From Nitrospirota bacterium (GTDB lineage Bacteria > Nitrospinota_A > UBA7883 > JACRGQ01), in the NCBI GenBank assembly GCA_024275955.1, contig JAJRYD010000026.1, positions 17,834-81,833 of the forward strand: a stretch of 64,000 nucleotides of DNA. The letters are read 5' to 3'. The position numbers were made by a program, and so were the translations under genes. Below, piece by piece: positions 47,443 to 55,340 of this stretch. Every line of letters starts with the position of its first letter. The first letter of the stretch is position 1. The notes beneath the pieces were generated by a model. The model worked only from the letters and a program-made list of their open reading frames with translations, had not been told where the DNA came from and made no database searches.

Positions 47443-48408
47443 ATGGTAAAAATGGGTGTTAAATATAAATCCGACGATACTATAACCCCTAAAGTGAGTT
47501 CTCTTTTTTGTGATAAATTATCTATGACACTGCCGTGTGAGCCAGAAGAACATCAAGGTATACTAGATAAATTTTACAGCTACAGCCAATATAAAACACG
47601 TGCTGGTGGCTATTACAACTCTCTTAGACTTCCTGTAAATACCGAGGACTTTGGAAGTCCATTTGCTGATAGCACCAACAAAACAAATTTATTAATCCAG
47701 TGTGCTCCAAGAAATGAGGAATACAATTTTTTTAGAGCTGAATGCAACCCCTCCCATGCCAATATGAAAGACGTAGCTTATTGGATGGATGAAATATTAC
47801 CGTTAGGCTATATGAGTTTAATGCATGGTGGGGTTGTTAATCGGTTCGATATGTCGGTGGACATTCAGCATGTAAACATTGACGACCTGATGATTTACTA
47901 TTCCAACATATCGAGGTCCGGGATGTATTTAAAAGCAGGAGTGGTAGAGACCTTGTATCTAGGAGCACTCACAAGCAAAAAGACAATTTGTTTTTACGAT
48001 AAGGTTGCCGAAGTTAAGGCTAGTAATTCTAAGAAATGGCCTATTTTAAAGCAGGAGGTTCCCACTGTTCCCACAACCCGTATAGAGATAAGGTTAAAGA
48101 AGCATGGCATTCACCTAGAAGACTTCCTCCACATAAAAAATCCTTTCAAACCGCTAAAGATTGGAGCCTACAAGGGGTTTGAGAATAATTATGAATGGGC
48201 ATTATTCTTAGATTCCGTTCGCTATAGAGGACTTCAGCAAGCTCTGTTCCGACTCCCTGAAGCAAAAAGAAAAAAGTTCCACAAGCAATTCACAGAGAGT
48301 GCTTTAGTCGGTTGGTGGTCCCCCAACAAGGTATGGTCCGGCATACATGGAATGCTTAGCTCCATTATCAACCCTTATAAAGGTGATGGTCACGCTACAG
48401 CAGCTTAA
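47443..48408 (+). CDS. Rep_trans-like rolling-circle replication initiator
   Basis: This 321-aa protein resembles the Rep_trans family of phage, plasmid and ICE initiators. Supporting segments are HGGVVNRFDMSVDIQHVN, LYLGALTSKKTICFYDKVAEVKAS (the YDK-E signature) and TTRIEIRLKK. Such proteins nick a double-strand origin with a Tyr and start rolling-circle replication. I cannot single out the catalytic Tyr or see an origin. Its presence suggests the excised island can replicate, as described for ICEs and satellite phages with HUH or Rep_trans initiators. Alternative start codons lie within the first four residues. Confidence 0.65.
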   Translation: MVKMGVKYKSDDTITPKVSSLFCDKLSMTLPCEPEEHQGILDKFYSYSQYKTRAGGYYNSLRLPVNTEDFGSPFADSTNKTNLLIQCAPRNEEYNFFRAECNPSHANMKDVAYWMDEILPLGYMSLMHGGVVNRFDMSVDIQHVNIDDLMIYYSNISRSGMYLKAGVVETLYLGALTSKKTICFYDKVAEVKASNSKKWPILKQEVPTVPTTRIEIRLKKHGIHLEDFLHIKNPFKPLKIGAYKGFENNYEWALFLDSVRYRGLQQALFRLPEAKRKKFHKQFTESALVGWWSPNKVWSGIHGMLSSIINPYKGDGHATAA

Positions 48409-48424
48409 GCCTAAAGGAAATTCA

Positions 48425-48859
48425 ATGATTGTTAAGAATTTAAAAGAAAAGCAGATTCAGGCGGCCATTCTGCTAATGCAAGGTAAGACTGGCCGGGAGG
48501 TGGCTACGGAGTTAAACATCACCCCCGAGACGGTCTCCCACTGGAGAGCAAACCCAGAGTTTGAGGCCTTTATGAATGAGTTGCGATTGGATGTTATCAA
48601 GTCTGCTAGAGACAGCCTAAAAAATCTCTCTGTTAAAGCTACTAGGACATTGGAAGACCTTCTGGAAAAAGCAGACTCGGATGCTGTCCGTCTAAAGGCT
48701 GCTCTCGCTATCCTCGCTATGGCGGGACACACAGACCCCCGTAATGGCCTGTGGGCGTGGGGTATCGGTAGCACTAACCCAGACAATGTTGCCGAAGAAC
48801 AGGAAAACGAGAAGCTAAAGGAAAAAATGATGATTAACGTTATGAGCAAAGCTTTTTAA
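48425..48859 (+). CDS. Terminase-small-subunit-like helix-turn-helix protein
   Basis: I start this at the ATG at 48425 (AAAGGAAA site), 144 aa; the longer frame runs into the Rep-like gene. The N-terminal helix-turn-helix (KQIQAAILLMQGKTGREVATELNITPETVSHWR) is of the phBC6A51 type found in phage small terminase proteins and transposon-like regulators. A helical middle and an acidic C-terminus (EEQENEKLKEKMM) follow. No large terminase is near, so DNA binding is the only safe statement. Confidence 0.6.
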   Translation: MIVKNLKEKQIQAAILLMQGKTGREVATELNITPETVSHWRANPEFEAFMNELRLDVIKSARDSLKNLSVKATRTLEDLLEKADSDAVRLKAALAILAMAGHTDPRNGLWAWGIGSTNPDNVAEEQENEKLKEKMMINVMSKAF

Positions 48860-48938
48860 AGTCGACAGCACAGACTGTAACTCATTCCCATACAAGCATA
48901 GAAAAGATAGAACCATATAGAACTAGATGGAATTTCCG

Positions 48939-48952
48939 TGCAGTTAATTGCA
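48939..48952. promoter_or_regulatory. Island palindrome, site 2 (TGCAGTTAATTGCA)
   Basis: This is the 14-bp island motif with one change, placed between the HTH gene and the regulator remnant. It may once have been the operator of the lost regulator copy. Confidence 0.4.
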
Positions 48953-48960
48953 CAAAATAT

Positions 48961-49010
48961 CTGAAGCTCTCCAAGTCCTTTCTTCTGAGCTTTTAGTTAA
49001 GGTAGGTCTT
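48961..49010 (+). pseudogene. Remnant: 3' end of a second Xre regulator gene
   Basis: These bases encode EALQVLSSELLVKVGL in the frame starting 48963, closely matching the C-terminus KALQVSSSKLLAKAGL of the regulator at 52263-52487. The nucleotide match continues ungapped for 94 bp (48961-49054 against 52435-52528, roughly three quarters identical) and includes the palindrome after the gene. The 5' four-fifths of this copy is missing. A duplication followed by deletion is the simplest history. Confidence 0.7.
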
Positions 49011-49022
49011 TCTCCTTCAAGC

Positions 49023-49601
49023 CTATGTTTTACCAATGTGTGCAATTAATTGCATGTCTCCCGTAGGTTTATTATCAATAGTCCATGTCCCCTTAACTTT
49101 CTTAAATCCTAGCTCCTTCCTTAGCTCTTTTTCCACCTGCTTGTGGGGCTTACCCAGTTCAATAGCTTTCCGTTGCTCGAGTTCAGATTGATTCAGATAC
49201 CAGCCAAACCGCTGGATAAAGTTATTCCCGTACATTGGGAGACAATATCTCATAGCTGGAATCACCCGGTTACACTTGTGACATAACCCAGACTTATATT
49301 TCAACCATTCCAATGGATGAGCTTTCTCAACAAGGGATTTGTGAGCCAGTATGGTTGACCAATAATTAGAATCTAATGGAGCCATCCTTAGGGCATCAGC
49401 ATTGTTACGCTTGGGAAGTTTTCCTTTGTACTCGAAATAGGAAACTACCGATTTCTTGGCACATTCACACAAGTAGACATCACCGAGGTCGGTGGGGGAA
49501 AATGTAATGAAAGTTCCATAGTGATTAGGATAGTTCACGTACGGGAGGGGCAAATCTTCCTTGTTGATTTCCCCTAGAGAGACACGGCTGTTTTTTCTCA
49601 A
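49023..49601 (-). CDS. Hypothetical protein with Cys-rich, zinc-finger-like motifs
   Basis: This 192-aa protein has CECAKKS near residue 47 and CHKCNRVIPAMRYC near 107-121, an arrangement suited to zinc binding. The remainder is basic and rich in aromatic residues. I recognise no family. The last ten codons (QLIAHIGKT) run through the island palindrome at 49041-49054 and the DNA that matches the region after the regulator. Its natural C-terminus may therefore have been altered when the remnant formed. It is convergent with the upstream HTH gene. Confidence 0.5.
   Translation of the reverse strand: MRKNSRVSLGEINKEDLPLPYVNYPNHYGTFITFSPTDLGDVYLCECAKKSVVSYFEYKGKLPKRNNADALRMAPLDSNYWSTILAHKSLVEKAHPLEWLKYKSGLCHKCNRVIPAMRYCLPMYGNNFIQRFGWYLNQSELEQRKAIELGKPHKQVEKELRKELGFKKVKGTWTIDNKPTGDMQLIAHIGKT
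49041..49054. promoter_or_regulatory. Island palindrome TGCAATTAATTGCA, site 3
   Basis: This perfect copy corresponds in position to the palindrome that follows the intact regulator gene (52515), because both belong to the duplicated 94-bp block. It now lies inside the 3' end of the minus-strand gene 49023-49601. Confidence 0.45.
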
Positions 49602-49643
49602 ACGATATATCTTTCACCTGCGAGGCATATAACAATGAAAACT

Positions 49644-50831
49644 CTATTTTCCTCCATCGCTATTAACTTCTTCGGCAAATTTTGTAGTGGCAGAAAGGAT
49701 AATTTCCAGTTGCTCATTATTGATACGCTCATGTTTTATATAAACCTTGTTATTAGAGAGCGTCTTGAAGGCTTCGGGAACCTTGCTCACTTCAGCCCTA
49801 TAATTAGCATATTGCTCATCCGTAGCCTTAAATTTATTTAAATCGCTCTCTCTTATAAGAGTCAGACCCCACCGATGATAGTTTTCAAATACTGCTTTCT
49901 GTTTGCCGTTAACATTGGCCTTAAGGCTAAAACCTAGCTTGCTCCAATTAATAAAAAGGTTTTTAGATTCAAGTTCTTCAAACCACTTTTCATATACTGG
50001 GTGCATATCGACTGGCACTTCAACAAGAAAGTCTTCCAATGTTAAAATCTGGCTTGACCGCTGTTCACCATCTTTTTCTGGAATATCAACGACTACATTC
50101 TTCGGCTTGGTATCCTCATATTGGATTTTGATAACCCCTCTAGTTATCTCCTTTGTCGTGCCAACAATATCGGGGACAACTAGCAGTGGCCAATCTTTGC
50201 CCTTTTCCACGGGGTAAAGCTGGAGTTCTATCAACTGAAGCCTGAAATTTAAGCCGGGAGCACCCTGTATGGACTCTGAAAGGAAGGCGACATTCGGAGA
50301 AATCTTATCACCCACAATAAGGAGAAGAAATTCCCCATTCTCAAGATTTTGAATAACTCTTTCCTGAAAATCGTTTAAGGCAATACCTTCTTGCTCAATA
50401 ACAGGCTTAATAATTTGCTCCAAGTCACCAATATTATTGCTGGATGACTTCCTAGAAGCCTGTAGAACCGCTTCATTCAGGTCTTCATAATTCCATTTAG
50501 AAATTTCTTTGGCATAATCAACAACCTGTGCGACCACTGTTCGATGTTTCTCAGGGTTCTTCCATAACTTGGTTTCAACAATTGTTAAACACCCACGAGG
50601 GCTGATATAAAGATTGTCTATAGGCCCAGCATTTGTCCCCACCTCCCGGCCTATCGGGATTAGTGGAGCATAACTTTCATCAAAATATTGGACGGGCAGT
50701 ATTTCAGGACGATGGAAGATAAGTTCTTGGAGCCATCGCTCACTTTTTACATCATTTGCTTGGGATTCGATTCTGTGAAGCGGTTTTCCTGAATCGTTAA
50801 TAGACTCTAAAATTAAAGGGCTGTATTTCAT
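49644..50831 (-). CDS. PD-(D/E)XK nuclease-like protein, candidate defence nuclease
   Basis: This 395-aa protein has a PD-(D/E)XK pattern in its N-terminal half: PIDNLYISPRGCLTIVETKLW, with Asp72, Glu86 and Lys88 as active-site residues, then a helix VAQVVDYAKEI. This matches the fold of NucS- or DUF91-like and Shedu-like nucleases. The C-terminal 200 residues are an unassigned domain with alternating strands and helices. Location between an integrase module and a restriction system supports an anti-phage role (inference). The 14-bp palindrome lies 33 bp upstream of its start. Confidence 0.6.
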   Translation of the reverse strand: MKYSPLILESINDSGKPLHRIESQANDVKSERWLQELIFHRPEILPVQYFDESYAPLIPIGREVGTNAGPIDNLYISPRGCLTIVETKLWKNPEKHRTVVAQVVDYAKEISKWNYEDLNEAVLQASRKSSSNNIGDLEQIIKPVIEQEGIALNDFQERVIQNLENGEFLLLIVGDKISPNVAFLSESIQGAPGLNFRLQLIELQLYPVEKGKDWPLLVVPDIVGTTKEITRGVIKIQYEDTKPKNVVVDIPEKDGEQRSSQILTLEDFLVEVPVDMHPVYEKWFEELESKNLFINWSKLGFSLKANVNGKQKAVFENYHRWGLTLIRESDLNKFKATDEQYANYRAEVSKVPEAFKTLSNNKVYIKHERINNEQLEIILSATTKFAEEVNSDGGK

Positions 50832-50863
50832 CTCATACCTAGAACATCAAAAAGTACTCTCGG

Positions 50864-50877
50864 TGCAATTAATTGCA
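50864..50877. promoter_or_regulatory. Island palindrome TGCAATTAATTGCA, site 4
   Basis: This perfect palindrome sits between the thermonuclease and the PD-(D/E)XK nuclease genes, 33 bp ahead of the latter's ATG on the minus strand, where an operator would overlap or flank its promoter. Confidence 0.5.
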
Positions 50878-50901
50878 AATCATTTGAAATGAAAAAACTA
50901 A

Positions 50902-51420
50902 TCATTCGCTTTTGCAATGCCTCCCCCAAATTCCTAGAGTTCCGTTCATGGCATGAATCTGGGCAACCTGATACCGTTTATAGGTGTCGGTGTTTTTGGG
51001 GGCATATTGATTAGAGTAGACCCTTGCCATTCCAGCTTCAACCAACTCTAAGCCCAGAGATTTATAGTTATCGGTTAATACAAATCCAAGCAATCGCCCA
51101 TACTTCCCTCTTCCTCTCGGTAATACTCTAACTTTTTCTCCAAGCACCAACTGGCTGGTAAATTGACTTGCATTCTTGAAGCAAGGCTCCCATCTCTCGG
51201 GAGTGTTGACACCGTAAATTCTTACCCTGTTAATTTTTCCATCACTGTCTTTAATGTCAATGGTGTCGCCATCAATTACTTTAATAACATGAGCAGAGAA
51301 TGGTTTCAAATCAGTACCGGAAGAGCCATAGGAGCTCTCTAGAGGGAGAAGAGCTAAGCTTGCTATCAATGCAAGGGTCATCCTCCACGTATGCTTTTGA
51401 AGATAGAATGGTAACTTCAT
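50902..51420 (-). CDS. Secreted thermonuclease (SNase-like)
   Basis: This 172-aa protein has an N-terminal signal peptide (MTLALIASLALLPLESSYG) and a staphylococcal-nuclease OB fold. The motifs seen are VIDGDTIDI, RVRIYGVNTPE (catalytic Arg and acid pair), GKYGRLLGFV and the later YQVAQIHAMNGTLGIWG. These enzymes cut single- and double-stranded DNA and RNA with calcium; export implies action in the periplasm or outside. They occur often on plasmids and integrative elements. It is followed on the same strand by the nuclease gene at 50831. Confidence 0.85.
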   Translation of the reverse strand: MKLPFYLQKHTWRMTLALIASLALLPLESSYGSSGTDLKPFSAHVIKVIDGDTIDIKDSDGKINRVRIYGVNTPERWEPCFKNASQFTSQLVLGEKVRVLPRGRGKYGRLLGFVLTDNYKSLGLELVEAGMARVYSNQYAPKNTDTYKRYQVAQIHAMNGTLGIWGRHCKSE

Positions 51421-51428
51421 TTAATTTG

Positions 51429-52109
51429 TCAATCGGAAATCGAATCTATCGCTTCTTGGAATTGCCGTCGAAATTCAAGCGGCTGCTCAATTTTAGGAAA
51501 TACATTTTCTGAACTACCTGTGCCAGAAATTCGGATAGTCCCATAGTCAAGCATGCGACCCAAGATATCTTGGTCTACTTGAATTGACTCGGCCTTTGTA
51601 AGCAGTATCTCTTGTGTTTGTCGCCGAATAATTCCATATTTTAAAATCAGCCGCTTGTTTGTTATCCCATATTCAGATGACATTCGAGCGATGTAACACA
51701 AGCCCCAAATCGGCACTAGAATTATGATAATGAAGAAAGCCGATTCTAAATCGGCAATAAATAGTAAGGCTACCAGACTCAAGAACGCAGGAGGAGCATA
51801 AATTATCCAATGGAGCTTTGTTCGGTAAAGAATATCTTCACCCTTAGAAAGGTTGCTTTCGATATAGTCCGGCACCCTTGCAGTATGCCTTGCCTGTTGG
51901 CCCCCAGTGGAATCTTTCAATCCCTTCCCTCCAGTTACATGGTTGAATGCTTCTGAGGCTTCCAGCGCACCCCATTTCGATACGGTATCTTTGCGAACTA
52001 ACGAGCTTTCAGAGATATCCCCATTAACGAAGGACTCTTTCAAGGACTCAAGTGAAACAGGCCCTTTCTCTTCATTTTTATCTTCATCCCAAACAAACCA
52101 CATCCCCAT
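51429..52109 (-). CDS. Membrane protein with GYF-like and bPH2 domains
   Basis: I start this at the ATG at 52109 (AAGGGAGA site), 226 aa. Residues 1-50 look like a GYF_2-type domain (MWFVWDEDKNEEKGPVSLESLKESF). A charged linker leads to two membrane helices (about 110-155), and the C-terminus is a bacterial PH domain of the bPH_2 type (YGITNKRLILKYGIIRRQTQEILLTKAESIQVDQ). Such proteins sit in the membrane; function is not established. It lies eight bases from the thermonuclease gene on the same strand and may be co-transcribed. Confidence 0.7.
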   Translation of the reverse strand: MGMWFVWDEDKNEEKGPVSLESLKESFVNGDISESSLVRKDTVSKWGALEASEAFNHVTGGKGLKDSTGGQQARHTARVPDYIESNLSKGEDILYRTKLHWIIYAPPAFLSLVALLFIADLESAFFIIIILVPIWGLCYIARMSSEYGITNKRLILKYGIIRRQTQEILLTKAESIQVDQDILGRMLDYGTIRISGTGSSENVFPKIEQPLEFRRQFQEAIDSISD

Positions 52110-52168
52110 AACTTCTCCCTTCCTAATCAAATGTTTTAAAGGGTAATTGCTCCAGCCCCATGTTCAGC

Positions 52169-52182
52169 AACAATCAACTGCA
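52169..52182. promoter_or_regulatory. Weak match to the island palindrome upstream of the regulator
   Basis: AACAATCAACTGCA differs from the palindrome at four positions. It lies in the divergent promoter region between the GYF/bPH gene and the Xre regulator, where an autoregulatory half-site would be expected. The match is too weak to rely on. Confidence 0.25.
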
Positions 52183-52262
52183 ATCATACTGAATCTCACA
52201 AAATAATGCTACTCATTGTCTGCAGACATATAGTCTTCATAGCCGGTATCGTTTTCTTAAAT

Positions 52263-52487
52263 ATGAAGGTAGAAAGAGTACGCAAAAAACTAGGCTTTGC
52301 TATCCGGCAAATAAGGGAGGGGCTGGGCCTCTCGCAGGAGGAATTAGCTTTTCAAAGTGATTTACACCGTACTTATATCGGTTCTGTCGAGCGAGGGGAG
52401 AGGAATATTTCAATCGTGAACATTGCCAAAGTAGCCAAAGCTCTCCAAGTATCTTCTTCTAAGCTTTTAGCTAAGGCAGGCCTTTAG
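52263..52487 (+). CDS. Xre-family regulator resembling restriction controller (C) proteins
   Basis: I start this at the ATG at 52263, giving 74 aa; the longer frame adds a hydrophobic, unrelated stretch. The protein is one helix-turn-helix domain (GFAIRQIREGLGLSQEELAFQ, then HRTYIGSVERGERNISIVNI), the same size and style as C proteins, which time expression of restriction-modification genes. It lies 147 bp upstream of hsdM, which fits this role, although C proteins are best known from type II systems. No clear ribosome binding site precedes the ATG, as in some leaderless C genes. A truncated second copy lies at 48961. Confidence 0.75.
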   Translation: MKVERVRKKLGFAIRQIREGLGLSQEELAFQSDLHRTYIGSVERGERNISIVNIAKVAKALQVSSSKLLAKAGL

Positions 52488-52514
52488 CCCGCAAGCCCGT
52501 ATTTTCCAGATATT

Positions 52515-52528
52515 TGCAATTAAGTGCA
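52515..52528. promoter_or_regulatory. Island palindrome, site 5 (TGCAATTAAGTGCA), upstream of hsdM
   Basis: One change from the perfect motif. It lies 28 bp after the regulator stop and about 37 bp upstream of the -35 element of the putative hsdM promoter, a position suited to activation by the regulator. Confidence 0.45.
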
Positions 52529-52564
52529 CAAAAATTCTGGTGAAAACTATTGTATTTTAGGGTA

Positions 52565-52594
52565 TTGGGTTCCTTTGCCTTTATCCGGTATAAT
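52565..52594 (+). promoter_or_regulatory. Probable hsdM promoter
   Basis: TTGGGT (52565-52570), an 18-bp spacer and a consensus TATAAT (52589-52594) lie about 40 bp before the hsdM start. The -35 is poor, as expected if an activator is needed. Confidence 0.5.
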
Positions 52595-52633
52595 CTCCCT
52601 TGCGTCATTCACAAATTCTGGAGGGGGAAATGT

Positions 52634-54646
52634 GTGAACAATTTCGGTGAAAGGGTAAGCTTTATCTGGTCTGTGGCCGACCTGATACGTGGCCCATACA
52701 AGCCAAACCAGTACAAAGATGTAATGCTTCCACTTACTGTCTTACGCCGCCTCGACTGCGTTTTAGAGCCAACAAAGGACAAAGTTTTAGCAAAAATCAA
52801 ATCCCTCAAAGGAGGCAAGGTAAAGAACCTTGACCCAATCCTAAATAGAGCATCTGGTCAGTCATTCCACAATAAGAGCAAGTTCACCTTTGAAAAAATG
52901 AAGGGCGACCCCACCAACATTGCCGCCAACCTGACAAATTTTATGAATGGCTTTTCTAGTAAAGCAAGGGAGATTATTAAACATTTTGAATTTGAGAAGC
53001 ATATAGCCAAGCTTGATGAGCATGACAGACTATTTCTGGTTGTCTCAAAATTTGCAGATATAGACCTCCACCCAAAGGTAGTATCCAATATTGAGATGGG
53101 TTACATCTTTGAAGAGCTAATACGGAAATTCAACGAAGCCAGCAACGAAGAAGCAGGAGACCATTTCACGCCAAGAGAGGTTATCCGGCTTATGGTTAAC
53201 CTTATATTCAGTCCCGACAATGACATCCTTACTAAAAAAGGAATTGTAAAAACTCTGTACGACCCTGCTTGTGGTACGGGCGGGATGCTCTCTACCTCAG
53301 AGGAGTACTTACGAGAGCTTAACCCTGATGCACAGCTTGAGGTATTCGGTCAGGACTATAACGATAACGCTTATGCCATCTGCGGCTCGGACATGATGAT
53401 AAAGGGGCAGAACCCCGACAACGTACAGTTTGGGAACACCTTCACTAATGACAAATACCCTGCAAAGAAGTTCGATTACATGCTTGCCAATCCACCTTTT
53501 GGGGTTGAGTGGAAGCCTGAGGCAAATGCAGTAAAAAAGGAACATGAAGAGCAAGGTTATGGAGGTCGTTTCGGGGCTGGCCTACCTAGAATAAATGATG
53601 GCTCTCTCCTCTTCCTGCTCAACATGATAAGCAAGATGAAAGACCCGAAAGAGGGAGGAACACGCCTCTCAATCGTCTTTAATGGCTCACCACTTTTTAC
53701 AGGCAGTGCAGGTTCCGGCGAAAGTGAGATAAGAAAATGGATTATTGAAAACGACCGTTTGGAAGCTATTGTCGCTCTCCCAGACCAGCTTTTTTATAAT
53801 ACAGGTATTAGCACCTACCTATGGATTGTTACCAACCGCAAAAGTAAAAAAAGAAAAGGGAAGATACAACTGGTAGACGCAACCTCATTTTTTACAAATA
53901 TGCGTAAAAGTCTTGGCAAAAAAAGGAAGGAGATAAGTGCTGAGCACAAGGTTAAAATCACAAAGCTTTATGGTGAATTCAAGGAAGGTGAATTTGTAAA
54001 GATTTTTGATGATGAAGATTTTGGCTACAGGCGCATAACCGTAGAGCGGCCTTTAAAACTAAATTTTGCCGTTACTGCTGAGCGGCTGGAACGTTTGAGA
54101 GAGGTAAAATCTTTCGCCAATCTTGCAACATCAAAAAAACGTAAAGATACAAAGGCTGCAGAAGCTGAAATAGCTAATGGCAAGGGTATACAGAAAGCTA
54201 TCCTTAAAGCACTCAATACTATCGAAGGTGAAGGGATTGTGAAAAACAGGGAGCAATTTATATCATTGCTTAAAAAAGCCCTTAAAGAGGCTTCTTTAAT
54301 AATCCCGGCTCCTCTTAATAAGGCCATTATGGTGACTCTTTCAGAACGTGATGAAACAGCGGATATATGCACCGATTCCAAAGGAAACCCAGAGCCTGAC
54401 TCTGAATTACGTGATTATGAGAATGTTCCTCTAAAAGAAAGTGTCACAGAATATATGGAACGGGAGGTGCTCCCACATGTTCCAGACGCATGGGTAGATG
54501 AAAGCAAAACCAAGATAGGTTACGAGATTAACTTCAACCGCTATTTCTATAAATATATTCCGCCACGTCCATTGGAAGAGATAGAAGGAGAGCTTAACGC
54601 TATAGAAAAAGAAATAGCCGGTATGCTCATGGAGGTAGAAGAGTGA
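52634..54646 (+). CDS. hsdM: Type I restriction-modification DNA methyltransferase HsdM
   Basis: I start this at GTG 52634 (GGAGGGGG site), giving 670 aa; upstream residues in the open frame do not resemble HsdM. An N-terminal HsdM helical domain (FIWSVADLIRGPYKPNQYKDVMLPLTVLRRLD) is followed by the N6-adenine methylase domain. That domain has the AdoMet motif DPACGTGGML (from residue 210) and catalytic NPPFG (from residue 286). It methylates adenine in the target read by HsdS. The C-terminal 170 residues are an extended helical region. It overlaps the next gene by four bases. Confidence 0.95.
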   Translation: MNNFGERVSFIWSVADLIRGPYKPNQYKDVMLPLTVLRRLDCVLEPTKDKVLAKIKSLKGGKVKNLDPILNRASGQSFHNKSKFTFEKMKGDPTNIAANLTNFMNGFSSKAREIIKHFEFEKHIAKLDEHDRLFLVVSKFADIDLHPKVVSNIEMGYIFEELIRKFNEASNEEAGDHFTPREVIRLMVNLIFSPDNDILTKKGIVKTLYDPACGTGGMLSTSEEYLRELNPDAQLEVFGQDYNDNAYAICGSDMMIKGQNPDNVQFGNTFTNDKYPAKKFDYMLANPPFGVEWKPEANAVKKEHEEQGYGGRFGAGLPRINDGSLLFLLNMISKMKDPKEGGTRLSIVFNGSPLFTGSAGSGESEIRKWIIENDRLEAIVALPDQLFYNTGISTYLWIVTNRKSKKRKGKIQLVDATSFFTNMRKSLGKKRKEISAEHKVKITKLYGEFKEGEFVKIFDDEDFGYRRITVERPLKLNFAVTAERLERLREVKSFANLATSKKRKDTKAAEAEIANGKGIQKAILKALNTIEGEGIVKNREQFISLLKKALKEASLIIPAPLNKAIMVTLSERDETADICTDSKGNPEPDSELRDYENVPLKESVTEYMEREVLPHVPDAWVDESKTKIGYEINFNRYFYKYIPPRPLEEIEGELNAIEKEIAGMLMEVEE

Positions 54647-55338
54647 CACAAGAGGATTCAGAACTTCGCATAAAGATTAACGAAACCAAAGATAAAACCA
54701 GACTTGTCCTTTGCAGTAAATGCGAAAATGAAACATACCACATTGTTTTATCTTCAGTAAATGCATCTGCTGATGTCCATTATGGTGACATTACTTTCTG
54801 GAATGATTATGAAATTTTACAATGCAAAGGTTGTGAAACAATTTCGTTCAGAGAAATGCGTAGAAATACTGAAGATATTGAATACCGAGCAGATGACCAG
54901 TACTTAGTAGAGCACGTAACGCTTTATCCTGCTAGGAAACCGGGAAAAAAGCTATCAGAGGAAGATAGGTGGTTGCTACCGCCCCGAGTACTTAATGTAT
55001 ATAAAGAAACGGAGTCAGCACTTGTTGCGGATATGCCTATTCTAGCAGGAATTGGCATAAGGGCTCTTGTAGAAGCAGTATGTAAAGAGAAAAGTGCACA
55101 AGGAAGCAGTCTCAAAAATCGGATAGACAATCTTGTTGCTCAAGGTGTACTGACTTCAGACGGTGCAGAAATTTTACACTTAACTAGGTCGATGGGAAAT
55201 GATGCCGCACACGAAGCCAAGCCTCATACTGACAGTGAATTATTGACAGCAATGCAAGTTGTGGAGCACCTATTGATAGGTACATACATTATTAAAAAAA
55301 AATCTGAGCATCTACCCAGAAGGGACAATGCTACTTAG
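54643..55338 (+). CDS. DUF4145 protein with N-terminal zinc ribbon
   Basis: This 231-aa protein has two CxxC pairs in its N-terminal part (LCSKCENE and LQCKGCETI), suggesting a zinc ribbon. A C-terminal DUF4145 domain follows, recognised from IGIRALVEAVCKEK and GNDAAHEAKPHTDSELLTAMQVVEHLL. DUF4145 proteins are frequent companions of type I restriction genes and other defence loci; their mechanism is not known. The start is GTG inside the hsdM stop (GTGA), and hsdS begins two bases after its stop, so it belongs to the restriction operon. Confidence 0.8.
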   Translation: MTQEDSELRIKINETKDKTRLVLCSKCENETYHIVLSSVNASADVHYGDITFWNDYEILQCKGCETISFREMRRNTEDIEYRADDQYLVEHVTLYPARKPGKKLSEEDRWLLPPRVLNVYKETESALVADMPILAGIGIRALVEAVCKEKSAQGSSLKNRIDNLVAQGVLTSDGAEILHLTRSMGNDAAHEAKPHTDSELLTAMQVVEHLLIGTYIIKKKSEHLPRRDNAT

Positions 55339-55340
55339 AT

